Below the pieces are notes generated by a model. The model was not told where the DNA came from. It was given only the letters and a program-made list of their open reading frames with translations, and did not search any database. A stretch of DNA of 64,000 bases, from NCBI GenBank assembly GCA_020845495.1, contig JADLFM010000260.1:1-64000 (forward strand), written 5' to 3'. The DNA is from Chloroflexota bacterium (GTDB taxonomy: Bacteria > Chloroflexota > UBA6077 > JACCZL01). Of the stretch, positions 16,251 to 25,528 are shown piece after piece (positions within the stretch are counted from its first letter, which is position 1; every line of letters starts with the position of its first letter). A program made the translations under genes and the position numbers.

Positions 16251-17162
16251 TCAATCGACCCGCCGGGGATCGAGCGCGTCGCGAAGACCGTCGCCGAGCA
16301 GGTTGAATCCAAGCACTGCGAGCATGATGGCAATGCCGGGGAACGTCGCGAGCCACCACTCCTGGCGCAGGAAGTTGCGGCCCGTGCTGAGCATGGCACC
16401 CCACTCCGGGCTTGGCGGCTGGGCACCCAGCCCAACGAAGCTCAACGAGGCGGCGGATAGGATTGCCGTTGCCACGCTCAGTGAGGCCAGCACCACCATC
16501 GGCGTCAGCACGTTCGGCACGATGTGGCAGACCATGATCCTGAGATGCCCGGCTCCGAGACAGCGAGCCGCTTCGACGAACTCACGCTCCCGCACCGAGA
16601 GTGTAGAGCCGCGTGCAAGCCGCGTGTACGTAGGCAAGGTGCCGATGCCCACGGCAATCATCGCGTTCTCCAGGCCCGGTCCGAGCACCGCCGAGATCGA
16701 GAGGGCCAGCAGCAGCCCCGGGAACGCCAGCATCGTGTCGATGACGCGCTGGATGGTGAGGTCAACCCAGCCGCCGAAGTAGCCGGAGATCACCCCCAGC
16801 GTCATGCCGAAGACCAGTCCGATCCCAACCGTGATGATCCCGATCTGGAGCGAGATCCTGGCCCCGTACAGGATGCGGGTCAGCACGTCCCGCCCGAACT
16901 CGTCGGTGCCGAGCGGATGCACGAGCGATGGCTTCTCGAACCGCTCCACCATCACCATCTCGATGGGATCGTACCGAGCGATCAGCGGCGCCAGGATGGC
17001 GAGCAGCGCTAGCGCCAGGATGATGCTCATACCGACAACCGCCGAAGGTCGCGCCAGGAACCGCCGCAAGAACACGCCCATCCGTGGACGCTCGCCGGCC
17101 GATCTGCGCGCTGTACTGACCGGTGGCGCGGCCTGGACGGCGTTCGTCACGCTCTGTGTCAC
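16251..17162 (-). CDS. peptide-type ABC transporter permease (DppC-like), operon C
   Basis: The 303-residue protein has the first membrane helix at about residues 38-62, the SLVHPLGTDEFGRDVLTRILYG loop, the EAA motif EFVEAARCLGAGHLRIMVCHIVP and the end GDGLRDALDPRRVD. It resembles the operon A DppC-like protein more than the operon B one by eye. It is the last intact gene of operon C, 19 bp after DppB. It forms the inner-membrane channel with that partner; ATPases are not encoded nearby. Confidence 0.92.
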   Translation of the reverse strand: MTQSVTNAVQAAPPVSTARRSAGERPRMGVFLRRFLARPSAVVGMSIILALALLAILAPLIARYDPIEMVMVERFEKPSLVHPLGTDEFGRDVLTRILYGARISLQIGIITVGIGLVFGMTLGVISGYFGGWVDLTIQRVIDTMLAFPGLLLALSISAVLGPGLENAMIAVGIGTLPTYTRLARGSTLSVREREFVEAARCLGAGHLRIMVCHIVPNVLTPMVVLASLSVATAILSAASLSFVGLGAQPPSPEWGAMLSTGRNFLRQEWWLATFPGIAIMLAVLGFNLLGDGLRDALDPRRVD

Positions 17163-17181
17163 CGGCGCGCCTTCTTCTTCA

Positions 17182-18105
17182 TCACTGGTAACTGATCCGC
17201 GGATCGAGCACGCGGTACAGCATGTCGATGCCCAGGTTAATGACGACGAAGATGACCGAGACCATCAGCACGATGCCCTGCACCAGCGGGTAGTCGCGGC
17301 TCATCAACGCCTGCACGGCGAGTTGCCCCACCCCCGGCCAGGCGAACACGGTCTCGATCACGAACGCGCCGCCGAGCAGGTTGCCGAACTGCAGCCCGAC
17401 GATGGTGACCACCGGGATCAGCGCGTTCTTCAGCGCGTGCTGGCCCACGATGATCGGCTCGCTCAGCCCCTTGGCGCGGGCGGCCGTGATGTATTCCAGG
17501 CGCAGCACTTCCAGCAGGCTTGAGCGGGTCATCCGCGCGATGATCGCGGAGACAGCCAGCCCCAGCGCGAACGCTGGCAGCACCAGGCTACCCCAGGTGT
17601 CGGCGCCGGAGGCCGGCAACCAGCCCAGGTTGAGCGCGAACAGGAAGATCAGCATCAAGCCGAGCCAGAAGCTCGGCATCGAGACGCCGAGCGTGGCGCT
17701 CACGATGGTCAGCGTATCCAGCCAGGTGCCTTGCTTGACCGCCGCTAGCACGCCGAACGTCAGCCCCAGCAGCAGCCCCACCAGCACGCCGGCCACCGCG
17801 AGCTCCAGCGTGCGCGGCAGCCTGTTCGTAATCTCCTCGATCACGGGTCGCTGCGAGCGGATTGAGTGGCCGAGATCGCCGGTCGCAGCTCGTCCGAGGA
17901 ACTGGACGTACTGCACCACCAGTGGCTGATCTAGTCCAAGCTGATGTCGTACCCGCTCCTTGTCCTCGACGGTCAGCGGTGAGTGCATGAACATCAGGTC
18001 CACCGGGTCGCCAGGGACGAGGTGAAGCATGAAGAACACGAACGTGGCCGCCCCCAAGACAACGGGTACAGTGGCCACAAGACGACGGAGTAGATCGCGC
18101 GTCAT
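17182..18105 (-). CDS. peptide-type ABC transporter permease (DppB-like), operon C
   Basis: The 307-residue protein opens with LLRRLVATVPVVLGAATFVFFMLHLVPGDPVD, then RHQLGLDQPLVVQYVQF and GDLGHSIRSQRPV. Its EAA motif is EYITAARAKGLSEPIIVGQHALKN, and it ends MLYRVLDPRISYQ. The ATG at 18105 (MTRDLLRRL) is preferred to an upstream in-frame ATG because it matches the usual N terminus. A 78-bp palindromic element lies between it and the binding-protein gene of the same operon, a place where mRNA hairpins often set unequal expression of binding protein and permease. Confidence 0.92.
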   Translation of the reverse strand: MTRDLLRRLVATVPVVLGAATFVFFMLHLVPGDPVDLMFMHSPLTVEDKERVRHQLGLDQPLVVQYVQFLGRAATGDLGHSIRSQRPVIEEITNRLPRTLELAVAGVLVGLLLGLTFGVLAAVKQGTWLDTLTIVSATLGVSMPSFWLGLMLIFLFALNLGWLPASGADTWGSLVLPAFALGLAVSAIIARMTRSSLLEVLRLEYITAARAKGLSEPIIVGQHALKNALIPVVTIVGLQFGNLLGGAFVIETVFAWPGVGQLAVQALMSRDYPLVQGIVLMVSVIFVVINLGIDMLYRVLDPRISYQ

Positions 18106-18135
18106 CGGTTCACAGACTTTCGATCGTGGCGCCAC

Positions 18136-18213
18136 CTAGTGGGTCACGGCTCAAATGATTGAAGATGCGACCAGATGAGATCATGTTCAATCAGATGCAA
18201 TGTGACCCACTAG
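18136..18213 (-). repeat. 78-bp palindromic element between binding protein and dppB
   Basis: The ends are perfect 12-bp inverted repeats (CTAGTGGGTCAC at 18136-18147 and its complement at 18202-18213), and an inner TGATTGAA/TTCAATCA pair aligns when the element is folded. It is AT-richer than its surroundings. It may be a small repeat element with terminal inverted repeats or an mRNA stabiliser/attenuator; no transposase is near. Confidence 0.6.
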
Positions 18214-18257
18214 TTGATGGCAGGGAAGTTGCCCCTGTCGCCAGTGGTCCACGGTGT

Positions 18258-20048
18258 CTACCCCAGGCTCGCATCGTTGAAGAGGACAAGCTGGGCCAGC
18301 CCGCTCGTATCCAGTAGGAGATCCTTGACCTCCTTGCGTGCCACGATTGAGTACCCATCCGAGTACATCGGAACGACGACGGCCTGCTCCACCATCAGCT
18401 TCTGCGCCTGTAGGTAAATCGGGGCGCGCTTGGCTGGATCCGTAATCGTGTCGCCCTGCTCCACCAGCGCCATGAACTTCTTGGCGTTGTCGTCCTTCCA
18501 CCGAGAGATCGGCGCTTGCTGGGCCCAGGTGTACATGCTCCAGAGCACGCTGGAATCTGCCCGGTTGAACGACATCGTGATGACGTTCGGCACCGCATCC
18601 TTGAGCCGTGAGCGGAACGTGCCATACTCCAGTGACTCGATCTTGACCTTGAATCCGACCCTCTCCACCTGGTTCAGGATGATTTGCGCATCGCCCTCCA
18701 TCTCCGGGTAGGTCCAGAACAGGATCTCTAGCGGCTTGCCGTCCTTAGTGCGCGTGCCGCCCGAGCCGGCTGTCCAACCGGCCTCGTCCAACAGTCTGGC
18801 GGCCTTCGTGGGATCGAAGCTGTAGCCGACTTTCTCCATCTCGGGCGAGTGGCCAGGGTGCCCCGGCGGCACCATGTTGAAGTTCCGAACGACGGAGCCT
18901 TCCCAGACCTTGTCCACAATCGGGGTTGGGTCAACAGCGTGGCTGAACGCCTGGCGGACCTTGATGTCGTCGAACGGCGGCTTGGTGATCTCGAAGTTGA
19001 GGAAGCGCACGGCAGCGTAGCGATTCGCCGAGATGATGACGAAGCGTGGATCGCCAGCCAGTCGCTTCAGATCACGCGGTGTCGGCCGGTGATCGACGTG
19101 GATCTGGCCGGTCTCCAGCGCAGCCATCCGCGTCTGGTCCTCCGGGATGACCCGCAGGCTGACCTCATCTAGAAGCGGCGCGCCAGGGTTCTTGAACAAT
19201 TTGCGTAGGGTCGAATAGTTAGGGTTCTTCGCCAGCGTGATGTGGTCGCCCGGCACCCATTCCTTGAGGGTGAACGGCCCGGTTCCCACCGCTTGCTTCT
19301 GAAACTCGGCGCCGAATTTCTCCACGCCGGCCTTCGAGACGATCGAGCCGCCGAAGCCCGCCAATGACACCACCAGGAAACTGGCGCTCGGCTGCTGAAA
19401 AGTCAGGCTTACGGTATCGGTGCCCTGCGCCTGGACTTCGGAGACGATCTTCCAGTCCGCAAAACTGGTCTTGCCGCGCTCCGGGTCGCGTGTCCTATCC
19501 AACGACCACTTCACAGCCTGGGCGTCTACCGGGGTGCCGTCGTGGAACTTAATGCCGCTGCGGAGCTTGAGCGTCAGTACCTTGTTGTCGCCTGACCAGG
19601 AGTACGATTCAGTCAACGATGGCACGATCTGCCCCTGCTGGTCAAGCGAGATCAACGACTCGTACAGGCTGATGATCGGAAACGCGTTGAGCAGACCACC
19701 GCCGTTCTGCGGATCCAAGCTGCTGGCGTCTTCCTTGCGTCCCACAATCAGCGTGCCGCCGACCTTGCCTGGCGCGGCCGGCTTGGCAGCCGCAGGTGCC
19801 TGGGTCGACGCAGCAGCGGCTGGCTTGGCAGCTTCGCCGAGCTTGCTCGCCCCGGCCGGCTTACTCGATTCAGCCGGCTTCTGCGGTGCCGTCGAGGTCG
19901 GAGCCTGCTGGCAGCCTACAAGCAGGCTGGTCCCGCCCACCAGTAGCGTCAATCCGAGTGCTGCCTGCCGGAGCATCTGGCGGCGCGTCAGCGGCCGGCC
20001 TTGCCCAGCTTCCAGGGAATCGTGCCCAGCATCGGTTGTGTCAGCCAT
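18258..20048 (-). CDS. extracellular solute-binding protein family 5 (peptide type), Tat lipoprotein
   Basis: The 596-residue protein has a twin-arginine signal (TRRQML, residues 21-26) and lipobox LVGC (Cys46), an Ala/Lys/Pro-rich linker to about residue 90, and a DppA-like domain with IVPSLTESYSWSGDNKVLTLKLRSGIKF-type landmarks, DGTPVDAQAVKWSLDR and VGTGPFTLKEW. It is anchored outside the cell membrane and delivers ligand to the DppB/DppC pair downstream. It lies 45 bp after the M19-like gene in operon C. The spacer repeats a short piece (CTACTGCCAG) of the M19-like gene's 3' end, a small duplication. Confidence 0.92.
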   Translation of the reverse strand: MADTTDAGHDSLEAGQGRPLTRRQMLRQAALGLTLLVGGTSLLVGCQQAPTSTAPQKPAESSKPAGASKLGEAAKPAAAASTQAPAAAKPAAPGKVGGTLIVGRKEDASSLDPQNGGGLLNAFPIISLYESLISLDQQGQIVPSLTESYSWSGDNKVLTLKLRSGIKFHDGTPVDAQAVKWSLDRTRDPERGKTSFADWKIVSEVQAQGTDTVSLTFQQPSASFLVVSLAGFGGSIVSKAGVEKFGAEFQKQAVGTGPFTLKEWVPGDHITLAKNPNYSTLRKLFKNPGAPLLDEVSLRVIPEDQTRMAALETGQIHVDHRPTPRDLKRLAGDPRFVIISANRYAAVRFLNFEITKPPFDDIKVRQAFSHAVDPTPIVDKVWEGSVVRNFNMVPPGHPGHSPEMEKVGYSFDPTKAARLLDEAGWTAGSGGTRTKDGKPLEILFWTYPEMEGDAQIILNQVERVGFKVKIESLEYGTFRSRLKDAVPNVITMSFNRADSSVLWSMYTWAQQAPISRWKDDNAKKFMALVEQGDTITDPAKRAPIYLQAQKLMVEQAVVVPMYSDGYSIVARKEVKDLLLDTSGLAQLVLFNDASLG

Positions 20049-20093
20049 GACAGGTCCCTCCCACGCGGTGATACCCCTACTGCCAGTGTTGTC

Positions 20094-21122
20094 CTACTGC
20101 CAGATCTGCTCGAAGATCCGGAGGAAGTTGCCCCCAAGGAGTTTCCGAACATCGTCTGGGTCGTACCCGCGGGCGAGCAGACCGGCTGTGATGTTCGGCA
20201 GATCATCGATGCTGGCGATGCCGTCCGGGTAGCGCGCCGGCCACTCGGGCATGCTCTTCCATGAAGCCCGGGATTGGGCCATAAAGTGCGCACCGCCCCA
20301 GGCCCGCGTGTCGGTAAAGGTGACCGGCTGGTTGGTCAGGAAGTCCAGCCCGATCCCCACGTGGTCAATACCCATGATGCTGACCGCGTGCTCCAGGTGG
20401 GCCAACAGGTCGTCAAGGGTGGCGTGGCCATTGGCTGGATCGCGTAGGAACGCCGACCATGCCACGATGCCGGCTACGCCGCCGCGCGCTGCCAGAATGC
20501 GAAGCTCCTCGTCGGAGCGGTTGCGCGGGTGATCTCGAATTGCCTTGACCCCGGTGTGGCTCACGATCACCGGCGCCTCGGACCATTCGATGGCGTCTAA
20601 GGTCGTGCTGCTGCCAACGTGTGAGAGATCGACCACGATCCCGAGCCGGTTCATCTCGCGGACGACCTCGCACCCGTAGATACTGAGGCCACCGTTCGTA
20701 CGCTCCATGCACCCTTCGCCGATCAGGTTGCGGGTGCTGTACGTCAACTGGATGATCCGCAGGCCGATCTCATGAAGCGCCCAGACGAGCCGTGGATCGG
20801 CCTCGATCGGCGTGCCGTTCTGGGTGCCATTGATGATGCCAACCTTCCCTTCGGCCTTAGCGCGGCGGATGTCCGCAACGCTCCGCACGGGAATGGCAAC
20901 ATCCGCGTGCTCCTCCAGGAAGCGCGCCCGGTCTGCCATGATCTCCACGCTTTGGCGAAAATCGTGGCAGGTCGTAACGGTCAGATTGGTGGCGGTGACG
21001 CCGGCTCGCTGCATCCGCTCCAGCATCGGCCGGTCGAGATGCGCTACGCTCAGGGCGTCTATGACGGTAGCATCGTGGTGCAGCGCGAGCGCCGTGGCGT
21101 CGGGTACCAGCATGGTGCTCAT
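20094..21122 (-). CDS. peptidase M19-like protein, operon C
   Basis: The 342-residue protein has VDLSHVGSSTTLDAIEWSEAPVIVSHTGVK, carrying the two later metal histidines, and the C-terminal LLGGNFLRIFEQIWQ. The first metal pair is absent (TVIDALSVAHLD) and GTQNG stands in for GxEG, as in the other three copies here. The start at 21122 is one base after the CocE-like stop, which implies coupling; the long upstream frame lies inside the other gene. It probably works on the peptide-like product made by, or imported with, its operon partners. Confidence 0.85.
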   Translation of the reverse strand: MSTMLVPDATALALHHDATVIDALSVAHLDRPMLERMQRAGVTATNLTVTTCHDFRQSVEIMADRARFLEEHADVAIPVRSVADIRRAKAEGKVGIINGTQNGTPIEADPRLVWALHEIGLRIIQLTYSTRNLIGEGCMERTNGGLSIYGCEVVREMNRLGIVVDLSHVGSSTTLDAIEWSEAPVIVSHTGVKAIRDHPRNRSDEELRILAARGGVAGIVAWSAFLRDPANGHATLDDLLAHLEHAVSIMGIDHVGIGLDFLTNQPVTFTDTRAWGGAHFMAQSRASWKSMPEWPARYPDGIASIDDLPNITAGLLARGYDPDDVRKLLGGNFLRIFEQIWQ

Positions 21123-21123
21123 C

Positions 21124-22983
21124 TCAGGCAGTGCCGCTGGGGCTCTGTGCAATCGGCACGATCGGCAGCACGATATGCGACGGCCGCTCCGGATCGTGAT
21201 AGACCGACTGCTCGGCCACGAGCACTCGACGATGTTTCCCGAGCGGCTCACCGGTGTTCGGGTTGACGTCGAAGCGCGGGAAGTTGCTGCTGGAGATGTC
21301 CACCCGAATCCGGTGCCCTGCCTTGAAGACGTTGCTCGTCGGATACGGAACGATCGTAATGGCGTAGACCTCGCCGGGTATCAGCAGCGTCGGCTCCGAG
21401 AACGAGTCGCGGTAGCGCAGCCGCAGGATGCTGTCTGAGATATTCAGGTCGTAGCCGTCCGGATAGTCTTCACTGGATGGGTAGACATCGATGAGCTTGG
21501 CCGTAAAGTCGGTGTCCACCGCCGAGGTCGAAACCCAGAGCTTGACCGTGATTGGCCCGGTGACCTCCACGTCCTCAGTCAGCAGTTCCGTCTGAAACAC
21601 CAGCACGTCGCGGCGCATCGAGAACGGCAGGGTGTCACGGTGGGCCGGCAGGCCCGGGCGCCCGCGCTGGTCAAACCCTCCGCCCGGCAGCACTTCGGGC
21701 GCCGCTGAGATGCAGCCGCCCATCGTCGGGACCGGATCGTTAGGGTCGAAGCGGTACTGGCTCGGCGGTGCGTCGACCGGCGGCTCGGTGGTCAGACTGC
21801 CGTCCGCATGGAGGTAGAACGTGGTGTCCTGCGCGCGCTCCAGCGGCCAGGCTGTCTCGGTGCGCCAGTAGCCACCGTGATTGAGTCGGCCCTCGGCGTT
21901 CTTTCGGCCATCTCCGCCCCCCATCACGAAGATGGTGATCGGCGGCTCGTCCAGGATGCCGGTAGCTAACCCCTTGAGTGTCTGATCGAACCAGCGCAGG
22001 CGCAGCGCGTTGTAGTCTAGCGGCGCGTCAATGCCGGTGTCCACGTCACCCGCGTACGAGAGTGCCAGGCTCGCAGCACCGTGCACGTATGAGCCCATGA
22101 TCAGCTTCATCGGGCTCTGCTTACGCTCGGACATCGCTACGTAGTTCTGCGTCGTGGAGCGCGCGTACGAATCGTACCAGCTACCAAGATGGTAGATCGG
22201 CACATCTGCGTGGTCGCCATAATACGCTTCGAGGTTGAAGCCGGGCTGAAGCCAGTACTCATCAAAATCGGCTCTGGTGATCAGGTCGTAGATCCACTCT
22301 TCGTAGGCCGGGACGTGCTGAAGTGGCGTGGTGCCCTTCCTGAAAGGCAGCCGGGTCAGGTACTGCGCCGCGTTCTTGAACGCGTCCTCCAGCAGATGCC
22401 GGAGCGGCGGGTTATCCTGGACCTCCTTCGAGTTGCGTGCCATGAAGAAGGCATAGACCAGGAAGCGGAGCTCCATCGCACCCATGTGCCGCAGCGAGAG
22501 GTGGTAGTAGCTGGACATTCCTTCGCTGACGAATTGGGCCGCCAGGTGGGGCGGATTGAGCGAGCCGAGGGCGCTCTGGTCGCTGCCGGAGTAGGAGAGC
22601 CCGATCGTGCCGATCTTGCCGTCCGACCATGGCTGGTGTGCCAGCCACTCGACGGAGTCGTAGCCATCCGGGCCTTCCCTGGCAAAGGCGTACCAGACAC
22701 CCTCCGAGGCGTGGCGCCCACGCACATCCTGGGCCGCCACCACGTAGCCGTGCCGCGCAAAGAACTTAGCGTCCGCCACGATGTTCGGGCGCTGCTTGTC
22801 GTACGGTGTGCGCTCCAGCAGCGTTGGGAATTTGCCTTCGATGGGTCGGCCGTTAAGGGCCGGCCGGTAAATGTCGGTCGCGAGTCGAACGCCGTCGCGC
22901 AGCGGGATCATGACGTTGGATTCCCGAACCCAATCGTACTGTTGCCAGGAGCCCTGGCGCTCCCGCCGAGGACCATCAGCCAT
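21124..22983 (-). CDS. CocE/NonD-family hydrolase (X-Pro dipeptidyl-peptidase S15 type)
   Basis: The 619-residue alpha/beta hydrolase has the nucleophile motif GLSYSGSDQSA (about residues 123-133), the acid region HLGSWYDSYAR and the histidine region IMGSYVHGAA, in the order seen in cocaine esterase and S15 peptidases, followed by the C-terminal jelly-roll (VTGPITVKLWVSTSAVDTDFTAKL, PYPTSNVFKAGHRIRVDISSSNFPRFD). These enzymes cut esters, amides or X-Pro peptide bonds. The start has an ideal GGAGG site 7 bases upstream and overlaps the aminotransferase gene by 8 bp. No signal peptide is seen. In operon C it would cleave the imported compound. Confidence 0.9.
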   Translation of the reverse strand: MADGPRRERQGSWQQYDWVRESNVMIPLRDGVRLATDIYRPALNGRPIEGKFPTLLERTPYDKQRPNIVADAKFFARHGYVVAAQDVRGRHASEGVWYAFAREGPDGYDSVEWLAHQPWSDGKIGTIGLSYSGSDQSALGSLNPPHLAAQFVSEGMSSYYHLSLRHMGAMELRFLVYAFFMARNSKEVQDNPPLRHLLEDAFKNAAQYLTRLPFRKGTTPLQHVPAYEEWIYDLITRADFDEYWLQPGFNLEAYYGDHADVPIYHLGSWYDSYARSTTQNYVAMSERKQSPMKLIMGSYVHGAASLALSYAGDVDTGIDAPLDYNALRLRWFDQTLKGLATGILDEPPITIFVMGGGDGRKNAEGRLNHGGYWRTETAWPLERAQDTTFYLHADGSLTTEPPVDAPPSQYRFDPNDPVPTMGGCISAAPEVLPGGGFDQRGRPGLPAHRDTLPFSMRRDVLVFQTELLTEDVEVTGPITVKLWVSTSAVDTDFTAKLIDVYPSSEDYPDGYDLNISDSILRLRYRDSFSEPTLLIPGEVYAITIVPYPTSNVFKAGHRIRVDISSSNFPRFDVNPNTGEPLGKHRRVLVAEQSVYHDPERPSHIVLPIVPIAQSPSGTA

Positions 22984-24211
22984 CAATCTGCCTCCTGCGA
23001 TCTCCGGCCACCAGCGCGCGACCGGCCAGGCCGGCGACAGCCTGCCGAACGCGGTCGATAAGTACGCCCGTGTGCAACGTTGACGGGACGCCGTGCCCCA
23101 GGCGCAGATGCCCTGGTGCCTGGAAGACGTCCCCGGGTGTAGTGGGGATGCCGTACTCGTCAAGCCAGCGGCGGGAAACCACCTGCGCTGACGGGTCCAG
23201 TCTGGAGGTGTCGAGCAGGAAGAACGGGCCTGCCGGCGGGCGGTGGGTCCGGATCTCCGCCATCTCCTCGAAGGCGGTCGTCATGAGGGTGCGCCGCTCC
23301 TCGAACTGGCTGACTACGTCGTCCATCCAGGCCTGGGGCCCGGTGATGGCGGCGGCAACCGCGTGTTGTCCGACGGGATTACAGGCCAACTGCTCCCACT
23401 CCAGCAGCCGCACGAGACTCTCGATCACGACCGCGTCGCCAATGACCCAGCCGACCCGCAGGCCGGACATCGCGTAGCTCTTGGAGGCGCTGGCAATCAC
23501 CACCAGGCGACTGCCCAATCGCTCGGCCTGGGAGTGCATGCTGGGGTACGGCTGGCCGTCGTACACGAACCGCTCGTACGCTTCATCCGAGACGATGGTC
23601 AGGCCGTGGCGTAGCGCGATCTCGGCCAGTCGGGCACAATCATCGGCCGGCACCACGTAGCCGGTGGGATTCACCGGCGAGCTCACCAGCAGCACCCTGG
23701 TCTGGGGTGCGATCGCCCGCTCGATGCGATCTAGGTCCCAGGCGTACCCGACTGCTGGGTCCATCGGTACGTACCGTGGCGTGCCGCCGGCCAGTCGGAC
23801 CGCGCCCTCGAAGAAGAAGCAGGGTGAGGGCATTAGCACCTCGTCACCGGGGTTCAGCAACGCGCGGAACGACAGGCTCAGGCCCTGCATCGCGCCGTTG
23901 ACCACCACGAGGTGCTGGTCAGGGTCCAGCGCGCGGCCGTACAGGGCCTGGGTTCGCCACGCCAGCGCCTCCCGCAGCGACGGCAGCCCGCGCGAGGGGG
24001 CCGAGGCGTTCTCCGCGATGCTCTGCGACACGGCGTGTACCACATGGTCCGGCAGGGTGACCTGGGGGTGGCCGCTCAACGGTAAAACGTCCACGCCCTG
24101 GCTCTTGAGTGCGTCGGCACGGGCGTCAGTGGCGCGTGAGCCCGGGCGGCCCACCGCCTCGGCAAGGTAGGAGCGGCGGGGCTGAGGCATGGCAGACTCG
24201 GAGACCCTCAT
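22976..24211 (-). CDS. PLP-dependent aminotransferase class I/II
   Basis: The 411-residue fold-type I enzyme shows the usual landmarks: GAMQGLSLSFRALLNPGDEVLMPSP, VSSPVNPTGYV (substrate-carboxylate Asn), ISDEAYERFVYDG-like Asp/Tyr pair, and the PLP lysine in SASKSYAMSGLRVGW near residue 243. It is an aspartate-aminotransferase-like (AAT-I) enzyme that transfers an amino group to a 2-oxoacid. It overlaps the GntR gene upstream by ATGA and the hydrolase gene downstream by 8 bp, so it is an integral part of operon C. It probably deaminates the amino acid released by the hydrolases. Confidence 0.9.
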   Translation of the reverse strand: MRVSESAMPQPRRSYLAEAVGRPGSRATDARADALKSQGVDVLPLSGHPQVTLPDHVVHAVSQSIAENASAPSRGLPSLREALAWRTQALYGRALDPDQHLVVVNGAMQGLSLSFRALLNPGDEVLMPSPCFFFEGAVRLAGGTPRYVPMDPAVGYAWDLDRIERAIAPQTRVLLVSSPVNPTGYVVPADDCARLAEIALRHGLTIVSDEAYERFVYDGQPYPSMHSQAERLGSRLVVIASASKSYAMSGLRVGWVIGDAVVIESLVRLLEWEQLACNPVGQHAVAAAITGPQAWMDDVVSQFEERRTLMTTAFEEMAEIRTHRPPAGPFFLLDTSRLDPSAQVVSRRWLDEYGIPTTPGDVFQAPGHLRLGHGVPSTLHTGVLIDRVRQAVAGLAGRALVAGDRRRQIDG

Positions 24212-25317
24212 CCGCGCGGTGCCTCCCAGATGGCGCTGGATGCAGGGCGGAAGTCATCAGCCAGCCGATCGCCGAACATCGAGGACGCGCCAGACTGGGG
24301 TGCCACCACCGGTGGCGACGGCGCCTTCTGGGCCCGAATCTCGGCGACCACCTCCCGAAGCATCCGGGACGACGCCGAGTCGAGCACGTAGGCAAACTCG
24401 ACGATCTCGATACCGGGCGGGGCACCCGCGCGCACGGCGGCGATGTTGGCTGGTCGTACGAAGAGGGCGTCTACACTGTCGAACGCGTTGGGGTCTGGGG
24501 CCGCTGAGTCGAACAGAATCGGCGTCACCTCGATGTTTTTCAGGATAGTCCGCCCGACGGCGTCGGTCATCAACTGGAGGCGGCTCTCGGCGTATGGTTC
24601 GTCGTTGCAGTAGACGACGCCGAGCCGCGTGCCGGCCGGCAGCGCCATGAGGCGCGAGACGACCTCCAGATGCGGCCGGACCGCCATCGCGAATAATTCC
24701 AGCGACCGTAGCCGCGGCCAGCGGCGGATCTTCCGGCGGAACTCCACCAGGTGGTGGAAGGAGCAAATCACAATGTCGCAGGCGGCAGCGCGCGGTGGCG
24801 TTCCGAGCGCCGCGTCGCCGTCAAGCTCATCAATGAGCATCGGCACCACGTCGATGCCAAGCTCGCGCCGCAGTTCGTTGGCGTAATAGTCGAGCGACCT
24901 CGAGTTGCACTCCAGGAGGAGTACTGACACGGTCGCGTCAGTTGCCAGGATCGCCTCGGCGCGCATCATCACCAGGTTGCCAAGGTCGCGCGGGGTCAGC
25001 CCGAGCGCGAGGCCGTGCCGAACGATGCCGTCCAGGTCGCGCATTAGCTCACGGTGAGCCTGGGTTTCTGCAGCACGTGGCGCGTCGGTGACGAACGTGC
25101 CGCGACCGTTGAAGGTGGCGACGTACCCGGCGCGCTCGAGCTGCTGGTACGCTTTAACGATGGTGTGCTTGTTGATGCGAAGGTTCCGCGCGAGGTGGGT
25201 AGGTGAGGGCAGGCGCGCGCCCGGCTCAAGTTGGCCAGACTGAATCAGGTACTTCACCTGATCGGCCAACTGAGCGTAGACGGGCAGACTTACGCGCGAG
25301 CCGATGTGGACATCCAT
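24208..25317 (-). CDS. GntR-family transcriptional regulator, first gene of operon C
   Basis: The 369-residue protein has the winged helix at residues about 10-75 (LPVYAQLADQVKYLIQSGQ, RLPSPTHLARNLRINKHTIVKAYQQLERAGY, GRGTFVTD). The rest is a beta/alpha domain (VSVLLLECNS, IDVVPMLIDEL, IVICSFHHLVEF, GTRLGVVYCNDEPYAESRLQL) that looks like a periplasmic-binding-like sensor rather than FCD or UTRA. A near-perfect 26-bp palindrome begins 19 bp upstream of its start and is almost certainly its own operator. Its stop overlaps the aminotransferase start. It is expected to repress operon C until a pathway compound binds. Confidence 0.87.
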   Translation of the reverse strand: MDVHIGSRVSLPVYAQLADQVKYLIQSGQLEPGARLPSPTHLARNLRINKHTIVKAYQQLERAGYVATFNGRGTFVTDAPRAAETQAHRELMRDLDGIVRHGLALGLTPRDLGNLVMMRAEAILATDATVSVLLLECNSRSLDYYANELRRELGIDVVPMLIDELDGDAALGTPPRAAACDIVICSFHHLVEFRRKIRRWPRLRSLELFAMAVRPHLEVVSRLMALPAGTRLGVVYCNDEPYAESRLQLMTDAVGRTILKNIEVTPILFDSAAPDPNAFDSVDALFVRPANIAAVRAGAPPGIEIVEFAYVLDSASSRMLREVVAEIRAQKAPSPPVVAPQSGASSMFGDRLADDFRPASSAIWEAPRG

Positions 25318-25335
25318 GAACGACGGACTCCCACC

Positions 25336-25361
25336 TAGCTTCCTCGGTACCTAGGAAGCTA
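25336..25361. promoter_or_regulatory. near-perfect 26-bp operator palindrome of operon C
   Basis: Outer arms TAGCTTCCT (25336-25344) and AGGAAGCTA (25353-25361) flank a central GGTACC, giving a palindrome with one mismatched pair. It is 19 bp upstream of the operon-leading GntR gene, as is usual for autoregulated GntR repressors. Confidence 0.8.
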
Positions 25362-25528
25362 TCCCATGCTACTCGGGACCGTGGTGGCTGTCAACCACGT
25401 CGTGGAATTCGCTGGCCGGGCTGTCCGCCCTCCGGGCAGCCCCGTCTCTCGTTACAGATGAGGACGACCGAGCCTTCACGTGAAACGTCGCGCGCGAGCG
25501 GCCACCTGTTGATGGCGTGTGGCAGAGC

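Noticed and set aside
18136..18213. Insertion sequence
   Set aside because: Terminal inverted repeats exist but 78 bp leaves no room for a transposase and no target duplication is clear.
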